A DNA stretch of 64,000 bases from NCBI GenBank assembly GCA_018466975.1, contig CM031563.1:1488001-1552000 (forward strand), read 5' to 3'. The notes below the pieces were generated by a model. The model had not been told where the DNA came from. It worked only from the letters and a program-made list of their open reading frames with translations, and searched no databases. This document shows, one piece after another, positions 23,292-39,650 of this stretch. The number at the start of each line of letters is the position of its first letter. Position 1 is the first letter of the stretch. The stretch comes from Sparassis latifolia (taxonomy: Eukaryota; Basidiomycota; Agaricomycetes; Polyporales; Sparassidaceae). The translations under genes and the position numbers were made by a program.

Positions 23292-25962
23292 AGCTCGACA
23301 GATTTTATCTTCTGTCCTCCCGGTGGTACTACCAGTTGATGTACACGGACTGGGAGGTGTCGTTCCATATGAGGGACTTTTCTCGCAGACAGTCTTGTGC
23401 CCTAGATACTCTCATGTTGGTCCACATATTCGGATGGCCTAGTCTTTCTGTGTTCTTCTAGTCAGGGTTGTACACCGTTCCAATTGCTGTTGTTTTTCGG
23501 TACCGGTATGTTCTGTGCAGTGTATGTATTTATTACTGACTGTTTTGCTTTCCCTTGAGCTTCAACTGCGATTCAGGGCGGAAGTGATTCAGACACATTA
23601 TTCCGAGATTGATAGGTATATGGTGCCATCGACCTACACCCGAGACCGACGCAAATTTGCTACCGACAAATGATGAATTTCGTGCCCACTACAAAGTAAC
23701 CGTCCCCGACTCCAGGAACTGGAGGAGGGCCTTGTCGAGGGATTTCGTATCGCGCCTCTGCTAGCTCCGTACGACGCACGTAAACATGTGTAAATAGGTG
23801 ACAGACTCTTTTTTACGCAAGGAGTTTTGATGACTAAGACTAACCTGTTCCGGTCGATGGTCGACGACCTGCATTTTCGAACATTTCTTCGTGTTCTGTG
23901 CTGTTCATATTGTTGCTTCTGTGAACCTCGGAAAGTCAAAACTATACATTGGTACTGTATTGCTGTGTTTTTGGTGCTACATAGTCATAAGTTGACACTC
24001 TTGCTGCTCTCCTGAAGTGTTGCTCTGCCAGTGGTGTACAGTACTGTATGTCTTTTTTGTTGTTCTACAGAGTGGTTGGAGAATGTTGACATTTTCTCCG
24101 GGATCAATGCCCCACGGCTTCCTCGAGGATGAGCCCATGCCCCTCCTCGGAGTCTTCCGACCGAATTCCGAGCCTGACCAACACCACTCGGATGACAGTG
24201 ACAATGATGATGGCTCGCTCGTGTAGTTTTCCATTACTGTAACTACCACAAATGCCTGTACCTGTACTACATATGTATCAATCACACACCCTTGCTCATA
24301 CAAAAACCATGAGCACCCCATTGGAGTCGGGGACTGGCGCGAGCGCCGCTATGATTTGTAGATGAAACACAGTTTCTATTTGCCGAAGTAACAAATTCAA
24401 TTGGTCAATTGAGTCCCTATTAAGTCCTAATCACACATGTAAACTTTATCACTAAATTTGTACTGGCGACAAACGGTGACATTGCAAGGCAGGTAAACCT
24501 TACATTCACTCTAGTCTGCTTTCAAATCAGGGTGCTTCACCGTAGTACACGATTTCGGAGTTACATAAGCAACTTGATCTCCGAAACGCGTCGAGTAGAT
24601 CTGGTGTAACGCGACGCGTCGGCCTCCGCAAGACAACACCCTCTGCATCGCATGAATTTTCCAATAATTATACATTCCACCATCCTCATAATGTCAGAAT
24701 GACTTCTACATTCATTGGGCCACACTCATTTTGATTCAGTTCACCTGAGGGACTCACACTGTGCCGGCAAATACTCGTGAGATCTCTACCTTATGATCCA
24801 CACAACTATCAACTGGAAGGTGTCTGCAAGGCATTAGATGGATCTTGTGCAGGAGGTGCAGACCAGGTCGGGACGACATTTTGAAGCACATCGCGAGAAG
24901 GTGATGTTGAGCCTGGCAGCTGTGGATGAGGAAGCGAGGCTGTCTGAGTAGGGCAGGTTGAATTTTGTAGTTGAGCATCATGAGAAATGTAGCGAGGAAC
25001 TGGCGCAAGGGTGGATCATCGACAGGACTGTGGAATGGGAACATCTTTGCCTTGGGGAAGGTGAGCGCGTCTTGACGCGACGCGACGACCCACTGTTTCG
25101 GTCAGGAACCCTCGGCCGGCATCACAGCCGGATCAACGGCATCTCTTCGGCATCCGCGTTCACGAGTGAAATCCTGTACTACGGTCAAGGGGGCGCGTTT
25201 GAAAGCAGACCTACATCAGTCCGTTCCTCCAACCTCTCATAGGACTGATTTTGTAGTCTGGCTTTGGGAGACTACATTCACTCAGGGATACAAATCCGGG
25301 AGGGTCTCAAGTGCTAGATGCAAGTGAGTTGCTGCTTACGAGTTCTGGCAGTGGTCGCGCCGCAGCGCGCTTCATCCCGAATAGACTTCCCCAGCTGCAG
25401 AAGTCCAAACATATGCATGGTGAATAGAAACACCATGGAAAGTCACAGTCTAGGCAGGTGCTTACTATGGAGCTACTGTATGACATAGGAAGATATTTCC
25501 ATGTATAAAGGCACAATTGAACCAGTTTCGATATCCAGGGGGTTCGGAGACACCAGCTGCCGTGTTCGACCTGCCTATATGCGCCCCACTCGCTGGCCAG
25601 GCGGCAGCCCCTTGTTCCTCGATCCGATAGTATACTTTGACATAGCTGAGGCTCCCCATTCAATGCTCAACTGGGAAGTTCACTAACAAGGGGAACAGCA
25701 GTGCAAGGAGTTGGTTCAGGCCTGCGACATCCAGAACACTAGACGGCACAAACGCGTCTGACGCTGATCCTCGGGGATGAGAACGAGAGCGTGATGGCAG
25801 CGTGGGGATAAGGCGTCATTCCGCTGCTGCGTCTAGGACTTAGGCCATCCTGCACACCCCTTGCACCGTAATCCCTAGCCTCGGCTACCTGTATGAGCTT
25901 TGAAAAAGTGGGTTATTGGAGTGAAAGCGGAACGAAGTCGCACCCAAAGCAGAATTGATAGA
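23292..25962. other. Gene-poor interval with unassigned candidate exons and ORF relics
   Basis: No intact gene is supported. Three pieces look protein-like. At about 23464-23673 (+) a GLYTVPIAVVFRYR segment joins across a canonical intron to AEVIQTHYSEIDRYMV and on to a TGA. At about 24085-24226 (+) there is an acidic tail ending DDSDNDDGSLV. At about 24838-25070 (+) a Glu-rich helical reading frame beginning MDLVQEVQTRSGRHFEAH is interrupted by a single in-frame TAG at about 24949-24951, suggesting a decayed gene. At 25247-25274 there is a 28-bp motif that recurs inverted near 36650. None of these matches a family I can name. Confidence 0.3.
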
Positions 25963-26584
25963 TCACAGAATGCAGGCAGGTCCGCGGCGCGCACGGGACT
26001 CTGTCAGCGACATTCGGTATCTGTTCTGCATGTCAGTTGACTTCCGTCGAAGAGGAACGGTCCCAGCATCGTTTCTCTGGACATAGTCCCTGGACCTGGT
26101 AAGGGACGGAAGTATTGACTGACCTGTTCTCTGCAGCTGCACGGTTTGCACACATCGGCTGCAACCCTCTTGTACCCGCACATTGAGCAACAGATCATGC
26201 CGTTGTCCACGCACCTTGCCTGTTCGTGATCGAGAGTACCGACCTGGCGTGTCGGCTTGGCTGGCGCTGTAAGTGGGTACAAACGTGAGTTTCTAATCAC
26301 ACCAGATAACGGCAGAAGACGGTATGTAAAGCGCCAGGTCACCTCAGCGATACAGAGGGGAATCAGGTCCGATCTGCCAGTGAGTCTAGAATAAAGCCGC
26401 GGACGAGGAAGAGGTGCAGCATGCACACATAAAAGTCGACACCATCGACGAGTTCGTCGCTCTCGCCGAGTGCCCAGTAGCCGAGATCGTCTTCTCCGTC
26501 GTGGATGCACACACGTTTGTCGTGCCAGAAGGAACAGAAACGAGCGTTTCCGTTTCCGACTCGGTCCTCGCTATCGTCGCCCAT
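25963..26584 (-). CDS. Small Cys-rich predicted protein, possible zinc-binding
   Basis: I do not recognise the family. The ATG at 26584 begins MGDDSEDRVGNGNARFCSFW, followed by an acidic stretch (HDGEDDLGYWALGESDE). Splicing at a GTGCAT donor to an acceptor ending CTGGCAG leads into SDLIPLCIAEVTWRFTYR. The same frame continues to a Cys-rich block, CCSMCGYKRVAADVCKPCSC. A further intron (GTCAGT to CTGACATGCAG) joins to the final exon NRYRMSLTESRARRGPAC and a TGA at 25963. The CxxCG...CxxC pattern suggests zinc binding. Splicing keeps the frame throughout, and the residue composition is unlike the random ORFs nearby, so I treat it as a real small gene of about 150-160 aa. It is divergent from UGPase copy A across about 280 bp. 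An upstream in-frame ATG at 26650 is possible. Confidence 0.42.
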
Positions 26585-26860
26585 CGCCCATTTGTCCTTG
26601 ACTTCGACCTTCGACGGTGCTGTCCGGAAATCGATCTGCGAGCCTATCAACGAGGAGGGGCCAACTGACGACCTCGACCTCGAAATACATAAACGTCACC
26701 ACAGGCCCCGTGCTCCTCACCCCACTGGCAGCATCTTCCCAGTCGGGCCAGTCCCTCTCCTCTCCACCACCACCACCCAGCCGGTCTACATTAATCACTC
26801 CCAGATGTGCGTATTCGTCATCGTCGCCGTGTTGCGCGCTGACTGACGTCTACCAGAACC
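26585..26860. promoter_or_regulatory. Divergent promoter / 5' UTR region of UGPase copy A
   Basis: The sequence between the divergent start codons is pyrimidine-rich on the plus strand (notably 26750-26790), as is common upstream of highly expressed basidiomycete genes. No exact element is claimed. Confidence 0.4.
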
Positions 26861-28723
<1,863 letters not shown>

Positions 28724-29384
28724 TCTACCTCTGTTTCCCCTGCTCTCTGCCGTGCTGATTGGCAGATTCTCCTGCTTTCGCTTTGCCTTGCGGGCCTTCG
28801 GCTGTACCACTTACTTGCGCGCACTTACCTACATAGATGACGACTGAACGAGAGAAACGAACCAAAATTGGGACTTTGATAAGAGCGTTTCATGTATACC
28901 TGGCATGTTTTAGTATCAATATATTCACGTATGTACCTGTTCGGTGTAGTGAACGTTAACTTGCAGTTTAAGTACCGAGAACATTTCAGGTATGCACACG
29001 TTTGTCTGGCTAAATCTACACGTTTGTCCGTGCTAATAGCGTGTCTTATGCGCGACGGAAAGCTCGTCTTGTTTTCGAGACGCTGCTCTCTTCCGCTGCT
29101 GGTTCGTCTCCTCCGCAAACACTGCACCAGCACCTTGTATCCCAGAAATGAGCCACGACGACGTCGACCATGGCCGTAGTTGAGAAAAAAACAGAAGTGA
29201 GATGCGCCGGGGCCGTCATCCAGACCACCTGGAGATCATGTCCGCGGGCACTGAACTCCGCGTCGGGATGTGTACCGGGGCCCGGTTATAAGGTACGTGT
29301 CTGTGCACGCCTTCCCTCTCGAATTTCCTGCGCTGGTACTACTTTGAACAAAACAGTACTCGTCGGCCACCAGAATCTAACAGC
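28724..29384. other. Spacer between the tandem UGPase genes
   Basis: This is about 660 bp with no supported gene. It should contain the copy A 3' UTR and the copy B promoter. A short ATG-led ORF near 29151 stops after about a dozen codons, and it was rejected as the copy B start. Confidence 0.4.
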
Positions 29385-31871
<2,487 letters not shown>

Positions 31872-32235
31872 GCGGCATGAGAGTTAAACTCACATCTGCG
31901 TACACTATACCCAAGCAAATACCCCTCATCAAGGACAATTTACTTGCTCATTTCCTAGATTTCCTTCCCTTACTGGCCATGCTTTCGTTGAAGATTACAT
32001 CTGTTGCGCTGCTGCATGGTAGAATACGACCCATCGTGCATACACGCAGTAATACACGTCACATACACAAGTGCAGCATGCGGAGTGTTGCGGTCAGTTT
32101 CTTAGTGTCAGCACAAAAGGACACTTAAGTTGTGATAACCTAGGAAGAGCCCTCATCAAATATTTGGAGGACAACGATGTACAACGTTGTGGGCTTGGCT
32201 CTCCTAAAGGTGATCCAGACTCCCCGTATGCCGCT

Positions 32236-33895
32236 TTACACCAAGAAGTCTTTGATCTGACCCGTCACGAACGCAACATCTGTTGGATTAGCACCACCGC
32301 CAGCTAGTTGCCCAAATATCAGCATGCAGTACAGTCTCCCGAGTACTCGTAGATATTGACTTACCAACGTGCCCCCAGACGCTGCCAATCACGACGAGCT
32401 TCGCATTCTTCAAGTAGGACACCTCAACCTCGCTATCCTCCGGCTGTATGACACCATTCATGTCTCATCTGGGCTGCAAGGAACTCGTGAGCGGGGAACT
32501 CACGCAGAAGTACAAGTCCGTCTTGCACGGCATGATCAGGGCCTTGGCCTTGATGCTGCGGAGGCACTGCTCTAGGTCACCACCATCCCTGATGAGTGAG
32601 ATGTCGCCGTTTTGCCACGTCGAGAGCAGAGCGAGCATGTCGTTTGCATCCCAGTTCTCTATGTAACGGGCTTCCCAGGCTTCGTGCAGCCATGACTCCA
32701 AGTCCGGATAGCTATTATATATAGTATTAGATAATTTGTGTAGGACATCTGCAATGGGTTACAAGTCGACTCACAGGCCATTCATGGTGTACAGATGCTG
32801 GCGGAACCACTGAACGAAATAATAGCAATTAGGAGAGAAGATTCTGTGAGGACTATTACTCACAGCCTGGCCGTACGCCCACGCACTGTAAGCTCTGCCG
32901 AAGGCTCTGATGGACTGATGAGGTGAGGTTTTGTAATGACCATCGTCAAAGTCCTTTCCCGCCTTCATCGCGTTCTTGGGACCTTCCAAGAAACTGAGTG
33001 ATGTTCGTTTGAATGACCTATCCAACGACTGAACGAAGCCATAGGATGACGATGCCTACCACTTGTTGTGGAGACTCGTGCGCGCAGAGGAACAAATTGC
33101 TACGAATCTCTCCACGAAGTCAGGATAGATCACTGGCCAGTGGTACGCCTTGAATGATCGAGGGTCAATCTCACGAAAACGAACTCTGCGAGCTACGTGA
33201 ACCACCTGTTGGCCTCCCATAGAGAACCCAACAACACAGTAGATCTTCTTAATGCCTAATTTCTTGGTGAGAACGGCGTACTGTGCGCGGCTGCAGCGAA
33301 TCCTTAGCAGCTGACGGAATATGGCAGGAAAAACATCATACATGTTGTCCTCGTAGGAAACGGAGGGAAAGTATGGGCCGTTGTATGGGGTCGCCTATTC
33401 GCGGGCAGCACCTGGAGCATAGAGCTAATACTAGGAGGCTTACTGTATTAGATGGAGATGATGACTATGGTAATTGCTGACTGAGCCAGAAGAATATGTC
33501 CAAATATTTAGATACATACCTCTCCGTTGCAGAATAACGCAAAAGTAACGACGAAGTACTTCATCGTATCCAGAGCCTTGAAAGGCAGGAAGTAAACAGG
33601 TGAGGTCGATCATTCAGAAGTTAATCTCGATCAATTAAAAAAATTCAAACCTTGCCCTCGCCTACGAGATACAACTGGCCTACAAATGAGACCGATCTCA
33701 GCACAGGTACGCCAAGAGGCAGACGAAGCACTTACTTCCCAGCCTCAGCTGTGCACCATAGCAGGTGGGAAAGACGATGCACGGATTTGCAGGGTCACCG
33801 AACGTCTGGTACGCGGTCACAGCATCGGGTAGAACACCCCCAGCAACTTTGAATCGCCCATGGTGGTAGACCTTGATCAGCACATTGGAAGCCAT
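32236..33895 (-). CDS. Alpha/beta hydrolase related to homoserine O-acetyltransferase (MET2-like)
   Basis: From the ATG at 33895 (MASNVLIKVYHHGRFKVAGG) the protein shows VTAYQTFGDPANPCIVFPTC. Later exons read ATPYNGPYFPSVSYEDN, AQYAVLTKKLGIKKIY and the nucleophile elbow GFSMGGQQ, which splices to AYHWPVIYPDFVERFVAICS. The acid residue lies in KALIMPCKTDLYF. The His is in GSVWGHV, spliced to AGGGANPTDVAF, before the TAA at 32236. The Ser-Asp-His triad is therefore complete. The opening and the GFSMGGQQA...YP motif are those of the MetX/MET2 family. The length, about 340 aa, is shorter than a classical homoserine acetyltransferase. Many fungal paralogues of this type have no assigned substrate, so only 'MET2-like hydrolase' is justified. 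The gene has eight or more short introns. Confidence 0.8.
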
Positions 33896-34745
33896 CGCCG
33901 TCGTGTTGACGGATGGGGATGGGAGGTCAGGGTTGCAGTCGCCAATGTGCACTCCGACCTCGTCTTATCTACTCCGTCGCTGTTTATGTTTAGCATGGGG
34001 AACTGATAACGCATTGGACGTTCGAACTTCCACGACTGAATTCTCACGAACGGGAAGTGTGAGACTGAGCGATCCATTCTATGCGCGCTTGGATGCAATT
34101 CTTGGTTGACCTTGCCACCGACCTACCGGTCTTCTGTCCGTGCCTGAGTCATAACAACTGAACCGTAACTAGTAACGGTGGGCGATGAAAACGTCGAAGC
34201 GTTGCAGGAAAGGAGGGAAACGGCGCACCGCTGAATTAACGAGCACGCATGGTGACGGTCAGTCGCAGACAGCGACATTCCTTGTCCGACATGTCACAGA
34301 CTTTCCCGTCTCCGTCGTTGCGACTTGGACAACTCAAGAGGTTGCACGGGTCGCGTCAATGACAGAATCTTAGGCCTTCCGCACAATCCAAGTTTCCAGC
34401 GATGCTACTTAGTATTTTGCAAACACGGACTGCGCACCATAGACATCTCACATTGGAGACACCGCCAGGACGGCGAGTCACTGCTAGTCACTGATGTCCA
34501 CCATGATGTCAATCCAGAATGGAACAGAGCGGATAGTGGAACAGAGTGGATAGCTCGCCAATGTGGGTTTTAAAGATGATCATGGCTAGCACTCAAAATG
34601 CTAGATTGCACGGCCTTGATGGAACCACAGATCAATAAATTAAGCTTCAATCAGGACGACGACGACAGAAAGTATTTCAGCTAGAGAACATGATACACAG
34701 CAAAACAAGGAGGAGATGGAACAAAGCCTGACGTGCCTAAGTTGA
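33896..34745. other. Intergenic region upstream of the hydrolase
   Basis: No supported gene. It should hold the hydrolase promoter (minus strand) and the 3' UTR of the thioesterase. The short ORFs on both strands have no family resemblance. Confidence 0.4.
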
Positions 34746-35878
34746 CTACTGCACCGCCAACACGCTCCCGGATTCATCCACCTGAACGGGACCGCCGACA
34801 TACTTCTGGACAAACGGCTTCCAACAGCCAGTCGAGAGCTGCATGTGCTCGCCCTCGCATGTTTCCAAGAGGACATCTCCCCGCTCGTCCAGCGTCCGCA
34901 GCCCGATCCAATCCTCCACGTATAGGGGCTGCAGGCGCATCGGAAGGATAGTTTTCTCGCTGAGGTCGTCGTCTTGTGGAGCATACGATCCGAACCAGCT
35001 GCTCTCCTTCGGCACTACAGTTTTGTCCGCAGAGAAGACCACGAGCACAAGCTTATGCAGTGACAGGAGGTTGTCCGAGTACGTGCTATTAGCCGTGTCG
35101 GGAACCTCGTTGTTTATGGAAGCGAGGAAGTGATTGGAGGACAGGTACCTCTCCAGTTGGACAGGGTCGCGATAGTATTGTGCCTTGTGTAGAATCTATG
35201 AGATTGTTAGTTGTCATTTTTAAGTACCCTCACCTGAACGAGATTTGACTGAGCCCACTCCGTATAGACCCCGCCTCGGGCGGCTCGGCGAGCCAGTTGA
35301 CATGCAATATCGAGGGGACGGCAGAGAGGAATATCAGATATGCCCATGTGCTGAGAACCGAATGTAATCAAATTATGCACTAGTGGAGAGTTGTACCTCT
35401 CCACATATGCGCGCACGAATTGACCACCTGAATGGCCAGCCGGCTCCCTAAGTTCGCATTCATTTGACTATGGAAGCGGAACAAACCTTGTGAGAATCCA
35501 ATAGCATCGAACCCTCCTTGAAGTTCTGGAACATCTGCGAGCTGTTCAGAGACCTTCTCCACTTGTTCATTGACGTTGCCAAACTACCGACAGCCTTCAT
35601 TCGGTTGCACGTGGAATACAAGCGGTCAAATTAGTACTTACCCAGCCAGCGCGCTGATCTTGTTCCAAGTCCTTGTCAAGGTAGACCGAATGAACGTATA
35701 TGCCTTTGTGCATGTCCCTGATGAGCGATATGAACTCGAGCATCCCTGCAGACGCATAGCTGTCACCGAGGCCGTGCCATATCACGAGTGGTCGGGGCGT
35801 GTACGTCGGCGACCCCGAGATGCGAGAGAACGGAAAAAACAGCGAGAAGCAAAGTAAAAGCAACGCTGGTGGCGTCAT
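34746..35878 (-). CDS. PPT1: Palmitoyl-protein thioesterase (PPT1-like)
   Basis: This is a lysosomal/vacuolar or secreted enzyme that removes thioester-linked fatty acids from proteins. The ATG at 35878 begins a signal peptide (MTPPALLLLCFSLFFPFS), followed by PRPLVIWHGLGDS, the oxyanion-hole region of the family. The nucleophile Ser is in GFDAIGFSQG; an intron (GTTTGT to TTCAG) joins it to GQFVRAYVERYN. LITFGSQHMGISDIP, QYYRDP and KLVLVVFSADKTVVP follow. The C-terminal DWIGLRTLDERG and CEGEHMQLS supply the Asp/His region. The product is about 300 aa, matching the family, and ends at the TAG at 34746-34748. At least four introns are visible. The protein is found in animals and many filamentous fungi. 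Confidence 0.9.
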
Positions 35879-36120
35879 GTCGACCCTATTGCACAGCAGA
35901 CTGACGAGGCAGAAAACTGGAGGCAGATGGTAAGAGGGCGAGTTGAGGACCGATCACATGATGGAACGTTAACCACACGCAAACTTATGCTTATGTGCAG
36001 CAATATTGCAGCACTGCATAGCCAACACTTGCCTCTAGTACACGGCCATCGTACAAGAGGAGAACACAGCACTTTTAGTCAAGAATATATATACGAACTG
36101 CGACAAACATATCCTGGTCA

Positions 36121-36464
36121 CTACACCCGCTGAACATAGGCGACTTGCGCCTCCAACCAGATCCACAGCTTCTGCGGGATCTGCGGGTCATTGGTCTCTC
36201 CTCGGTAACTCGCACCCATGGAATGAAGTACACAGTGCAGTGTTCAACTTTTTCCGTAGTCAAAAAAGCGGCAAACTCACCTTGCCACCCAAGCTGGCAC
36301 CCTCCGAAGTACTTAGTACCTGCCCACAACGGAATGAGCGTGGTCATGGGGCAGGATGGAGGATCGATGACTATCGTTGTGGGTTGACGAATGAGATAGC
36401 TTACGATAAATAGCGAGGAGCAGCCTACCATATGAGCCTTCATGAATGCCTCTGAAAGTCCCAC
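36121..36464 (-). pseudogene. C-terminal relic of a short-chain dehydrogenase/reductase (SDR)
   Basis: The minus strand encodes PMTTLIPLWAGTKYFGG. This corresponds to the ALTQLWAGT...G...G segment of retinol-dehydrogenase-like SDRs. After an apparent intron come YFIPWVRA, then SYRGETNDP, then PQKLWIWLEAQV, and the stop TAG at 36121-36123. This is the typical SDR C-terminal order (product-binding loop, a KYF/YFIPW strand, the LW-W-E helix). The upstream catalytic YxxxK and the Rossmann half are absent here. A matching N-terminal relic lies at 42540-42909 on the same strand, so this looks like the 3' half of one disrupted gene. Confidence 0.62.
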
Positions 36465-36879
36465 ATCAGATTACCAGGATGAAGGGACAGGTACGATCGA
36501 CATATCCTCGATATTGCTCATTCGAGAACACTACGTTCACTTGCAACAATGTTGAATCAGTGTTCTTGTGGGCATAATCATGAAAACTGACGAATTTGGT
36601 CTGGAAGTACAGCTTGCGCGAATCAAGCATTCTTCACTTCAGGCTTTCAGTAGTCTCCCGTAGGCAGACTACAAAATGATCCCTATGAGTGAGGGAAGGG
36701 ACGGAATCATGTCGAAGTCGACGTCCGAGACGAGGTGTCCCATGAAAGACGTGTTAATTACACGCGCTTTGCCATCGGGACTGCTCTTAGTGGTCGCCAG
36801 GAGGACGGGTAAGAGTAGCTGGGTGAGGTAGAAACGGTCCTAGGAATACGCTGGACATCTGCAAAAGTGAATTTTTTAC

Positions 36880-36995
36880 TGTAGGACTGCCTCTTCTACA
36901 TAGGTCTCAGTAGATCTGCTTGCCTATATAGCTCTGTGTAGGACTGCGTAGCAAACCGATCGCTATGTAGGAGTTGGGAGGAATTTAGATCTCAT
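36880..36995. repeat. TGTAG/CTACA-rich repeat stretch, left
   Basis: Within about 115 bp there are several TGTAGGA or CTACATAG words (for example TGTAGGACTGC near 36890 and again near 36937, and ATGTAGGAG near 36965). A similar but mainly reverse-complement cluster occurs near 41505-41680. Such clusters are typical of subterminal regions of DNA transposons. Confidence 0.4.
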
Positions 36996-39251
36996 GAATC
37001 TTTCGGCGACTCGGCGAAGCCCCGTTCCGTCTGCAAGAACATTCAAGCGTTTCCTAGCCGAGCTACAAGATACTACAGAACTACGCGCTCCTACACGCTC
37101 CTATCTTCAGAACATCAACGCTCCGACGCTATCCGTCTCTCTACTATGCGCAGAAGTTCAAAGTCTTTATCCTCCGGCCCTAAATCTGCCTGGAGACTTC
37201 ATATGGTGTCTCACTGTTTCGCTCTCTCCACTGCCCACTTACCTCTGACCCCTCTGGGATTGCACATTGGACATCTGCTTCGCAAACTATCGGTGCCTGT
37301 CCCTCTGGTAGGATCTTCGATATGCACACAGGTTGGGAGAGTCTGCATCCATGACCTCAAGAACTGCATTGCCGACCTGGACACCACCGCTTCTGCCAGT
37401 GGAGGTACTACCGTTGACAAAGGTGCACCCTGTCTTGCATTTATTGTAGTACTAATTGTCAGTGCTGCTGTACATGGTTACTAGTACAGGTGGGAGGGGA
37501 GGAGTGCATACGGAGAGTCCATTCTGCTCATGAGTCGCGGGCGGAAGACATTGATCGCGAGCTATACTTACACATCTACCGTTGCCCAGCAGGGTCAGGT
37601 TGGATCTTGCTTATGAATCACGACTCAGTCGTCACCGGGGTCCTTATGGCGCTCGGCTTCAGACGTTGTGACATGGCTGGTGTAAGTAAAATTGTGAATA
37701 CCTCTATATACAGTAACTTAAGATTACCATTCTGTGAAAGTGAAACAGGCCCAGCCAGTGACTAACAAATGGGATCGTACAGTGCACCATCGTGGGTTTG
37801 CTGGTGATGCCAGACAGGCTCGAAGCATGATGGATCGGCAGATGGGTATGATGGTACAGTGGGGGATTGGATGCTGAGCACTGAGTGCTGAACTTGAAGT
37901 ATCTACAGATTCCTCAGTGCCATTCCGGAGCCAGGAGGTGTGCAATATCTCGCCTTGTTGGCAGAGACTCAGCAGAGAGCTGCATCCTTCCTCAATCTGA
38001 ATGCTTGACTGAGGTTTGACACTATGGAAGAGTTACAAGGCATTCAAGTACTCGGGCTTTTTGACAAGGGAGGCCAAAGTAGCCATACAACCCATAGATG
38101 TCATGTAAGAATATACCCGGTTAAAGCTTGAGCCGACAGGCAAAGCCTGCACTATGCCTAAGGAACTCGGCTATTCACAAAGCACCAATACCGTAGGGTT
38201 AAAGTTGCTGATGGAAGATGTGTATAAGGCTTTTGTGGCCTGTTGGTGTTCTTAGTGTCACGGAAAGTGCACTAAACCGAGTTATTTGGAAGACAAGATT
38301 TCAGCAAGTAAAGTAAAAACAAAAAAGACTTCAAAACAGTTCAGTGCATATTCTGAATAACATGACTAAATCCTTCAAATCAGAGCATCTGCAATGGATT
38401 GTTCAAGGACCTACTATGATGGCAAAACACATATACATAACTCACATATCTCCTTCAGTCGGTGCCTACGAGCATTGTAGGCACCAGGAGCTTCCCGCTC
38501 CAAGTCACTATAATATGGTATCAGTCCACAGTGACATACTACTAAGGTGACACGCCAGAAAGCCTGCCTACGAGGCGCGCAGTCACATGCGAGCATCACG
38601 CAGTGCCACACGCATCAGAGACCCCAGGTGCATTTCCTTTTTCTAACCTGACCCTGCTGGGCAACGGTACACATCTTAGACACCCTGTCATTTCTAGCGC
38701 TCCACCGCTGTGATACTTTATGCCATTCTATTGTATAATAACTGTTGACTGTAATGTTCTACACCACCATTCTGCCGAGAGATCGGATGGTGATCCGAGT
38801 GCAAATATCCGATGAGATCACCCTTGACATCTCCAGAAATAGCATTGAGATCAGGCAGCAATAAAAACGTCAAATCCTGTAATTGTCATGGGAGAGCGAG
38901 AGCCGCTTGAGCTCAGCGCTGAGATCAACAGGATATCAGTGGTTCGAGCTCTGTGGTATCATAGCCTGCTCTCTAGCAAGGCTCATGCACAATCTTACCG
39001 GGACATATCCCTGTAATCTTCTAGATAGCAATGGTGCTATTTGTCACAACCATCTTAGAGCATCAGAAATGGCAAATTGTCCACGTTGTATTTATTGGTT
39101 AAGTGCCGGCATATAGACGTTGTGAGTACGAGAGTGCTAATACATGACAGGCTAATGACAGAGGAGTATTACAGGATATCAAACAAGGCCACGCGCACAG
39201 ACGACACCCTCTGCAGCCTCCCACACACCTGGGCCCACGCGCGGTGTTCTC

Positions 39252-39650
39252 TCACTGGCGCACGACCGACAGCGGCGCGCACTCGGTGATGATGCGCAGC
39301 ACAGGCTCGCCCGCGGTGGTCGCCGTGGCATTGAGCGTGGCCGTATATGCATGTGCAGCAGACGCATTGCACGCGCCTCCGATGACCTGCACGAGGATGA
39401 GCTGCAGGTTAGGTGGGCCTGCTGCGACAGCGAGGGAGGAGGGCAGGGAGAGCAGGCAGTGGAGCATGGGGAGGAGGGCGGTTGTGGGCACGGAAGGGCT
39501 CACCGCGTGGACGACGGCAAGGTGCGTGAGGGCGAGGCGGGCAAAGCACTCCCAGGTGGTGTGCCACGGCGCGCGTGCAAGCCCGAGGGGCGCGTCGGGG
39601 CAGTGTCGTCCGATGGCTGCTTGGTTCCCTTGTACTGGATGTAACAGTGT
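39252..39650 (-). other. Unassigned GC-rich open reading frame
   Basis: An open frame of about 130 codons runs on the minus strand and ends at 39252 with APLSVVRQ. It contains LARAPWHTTWECFARLALTH and an Ala/Thr-rich stretch. Base composition is clearly GC-richer than the flanks, as in coding exons elsewhere in the window. The opposite strand is also open over much of the same span, which weakens the case. No family is recognised. Confidence 0.25.

Noticed and set aside
29151..29186. ATG at 29151 as the start of UGPase copy B
   Set aside because: It stops after 11 codons. The ATG at 29385 splices in phase and aligns with copy A.
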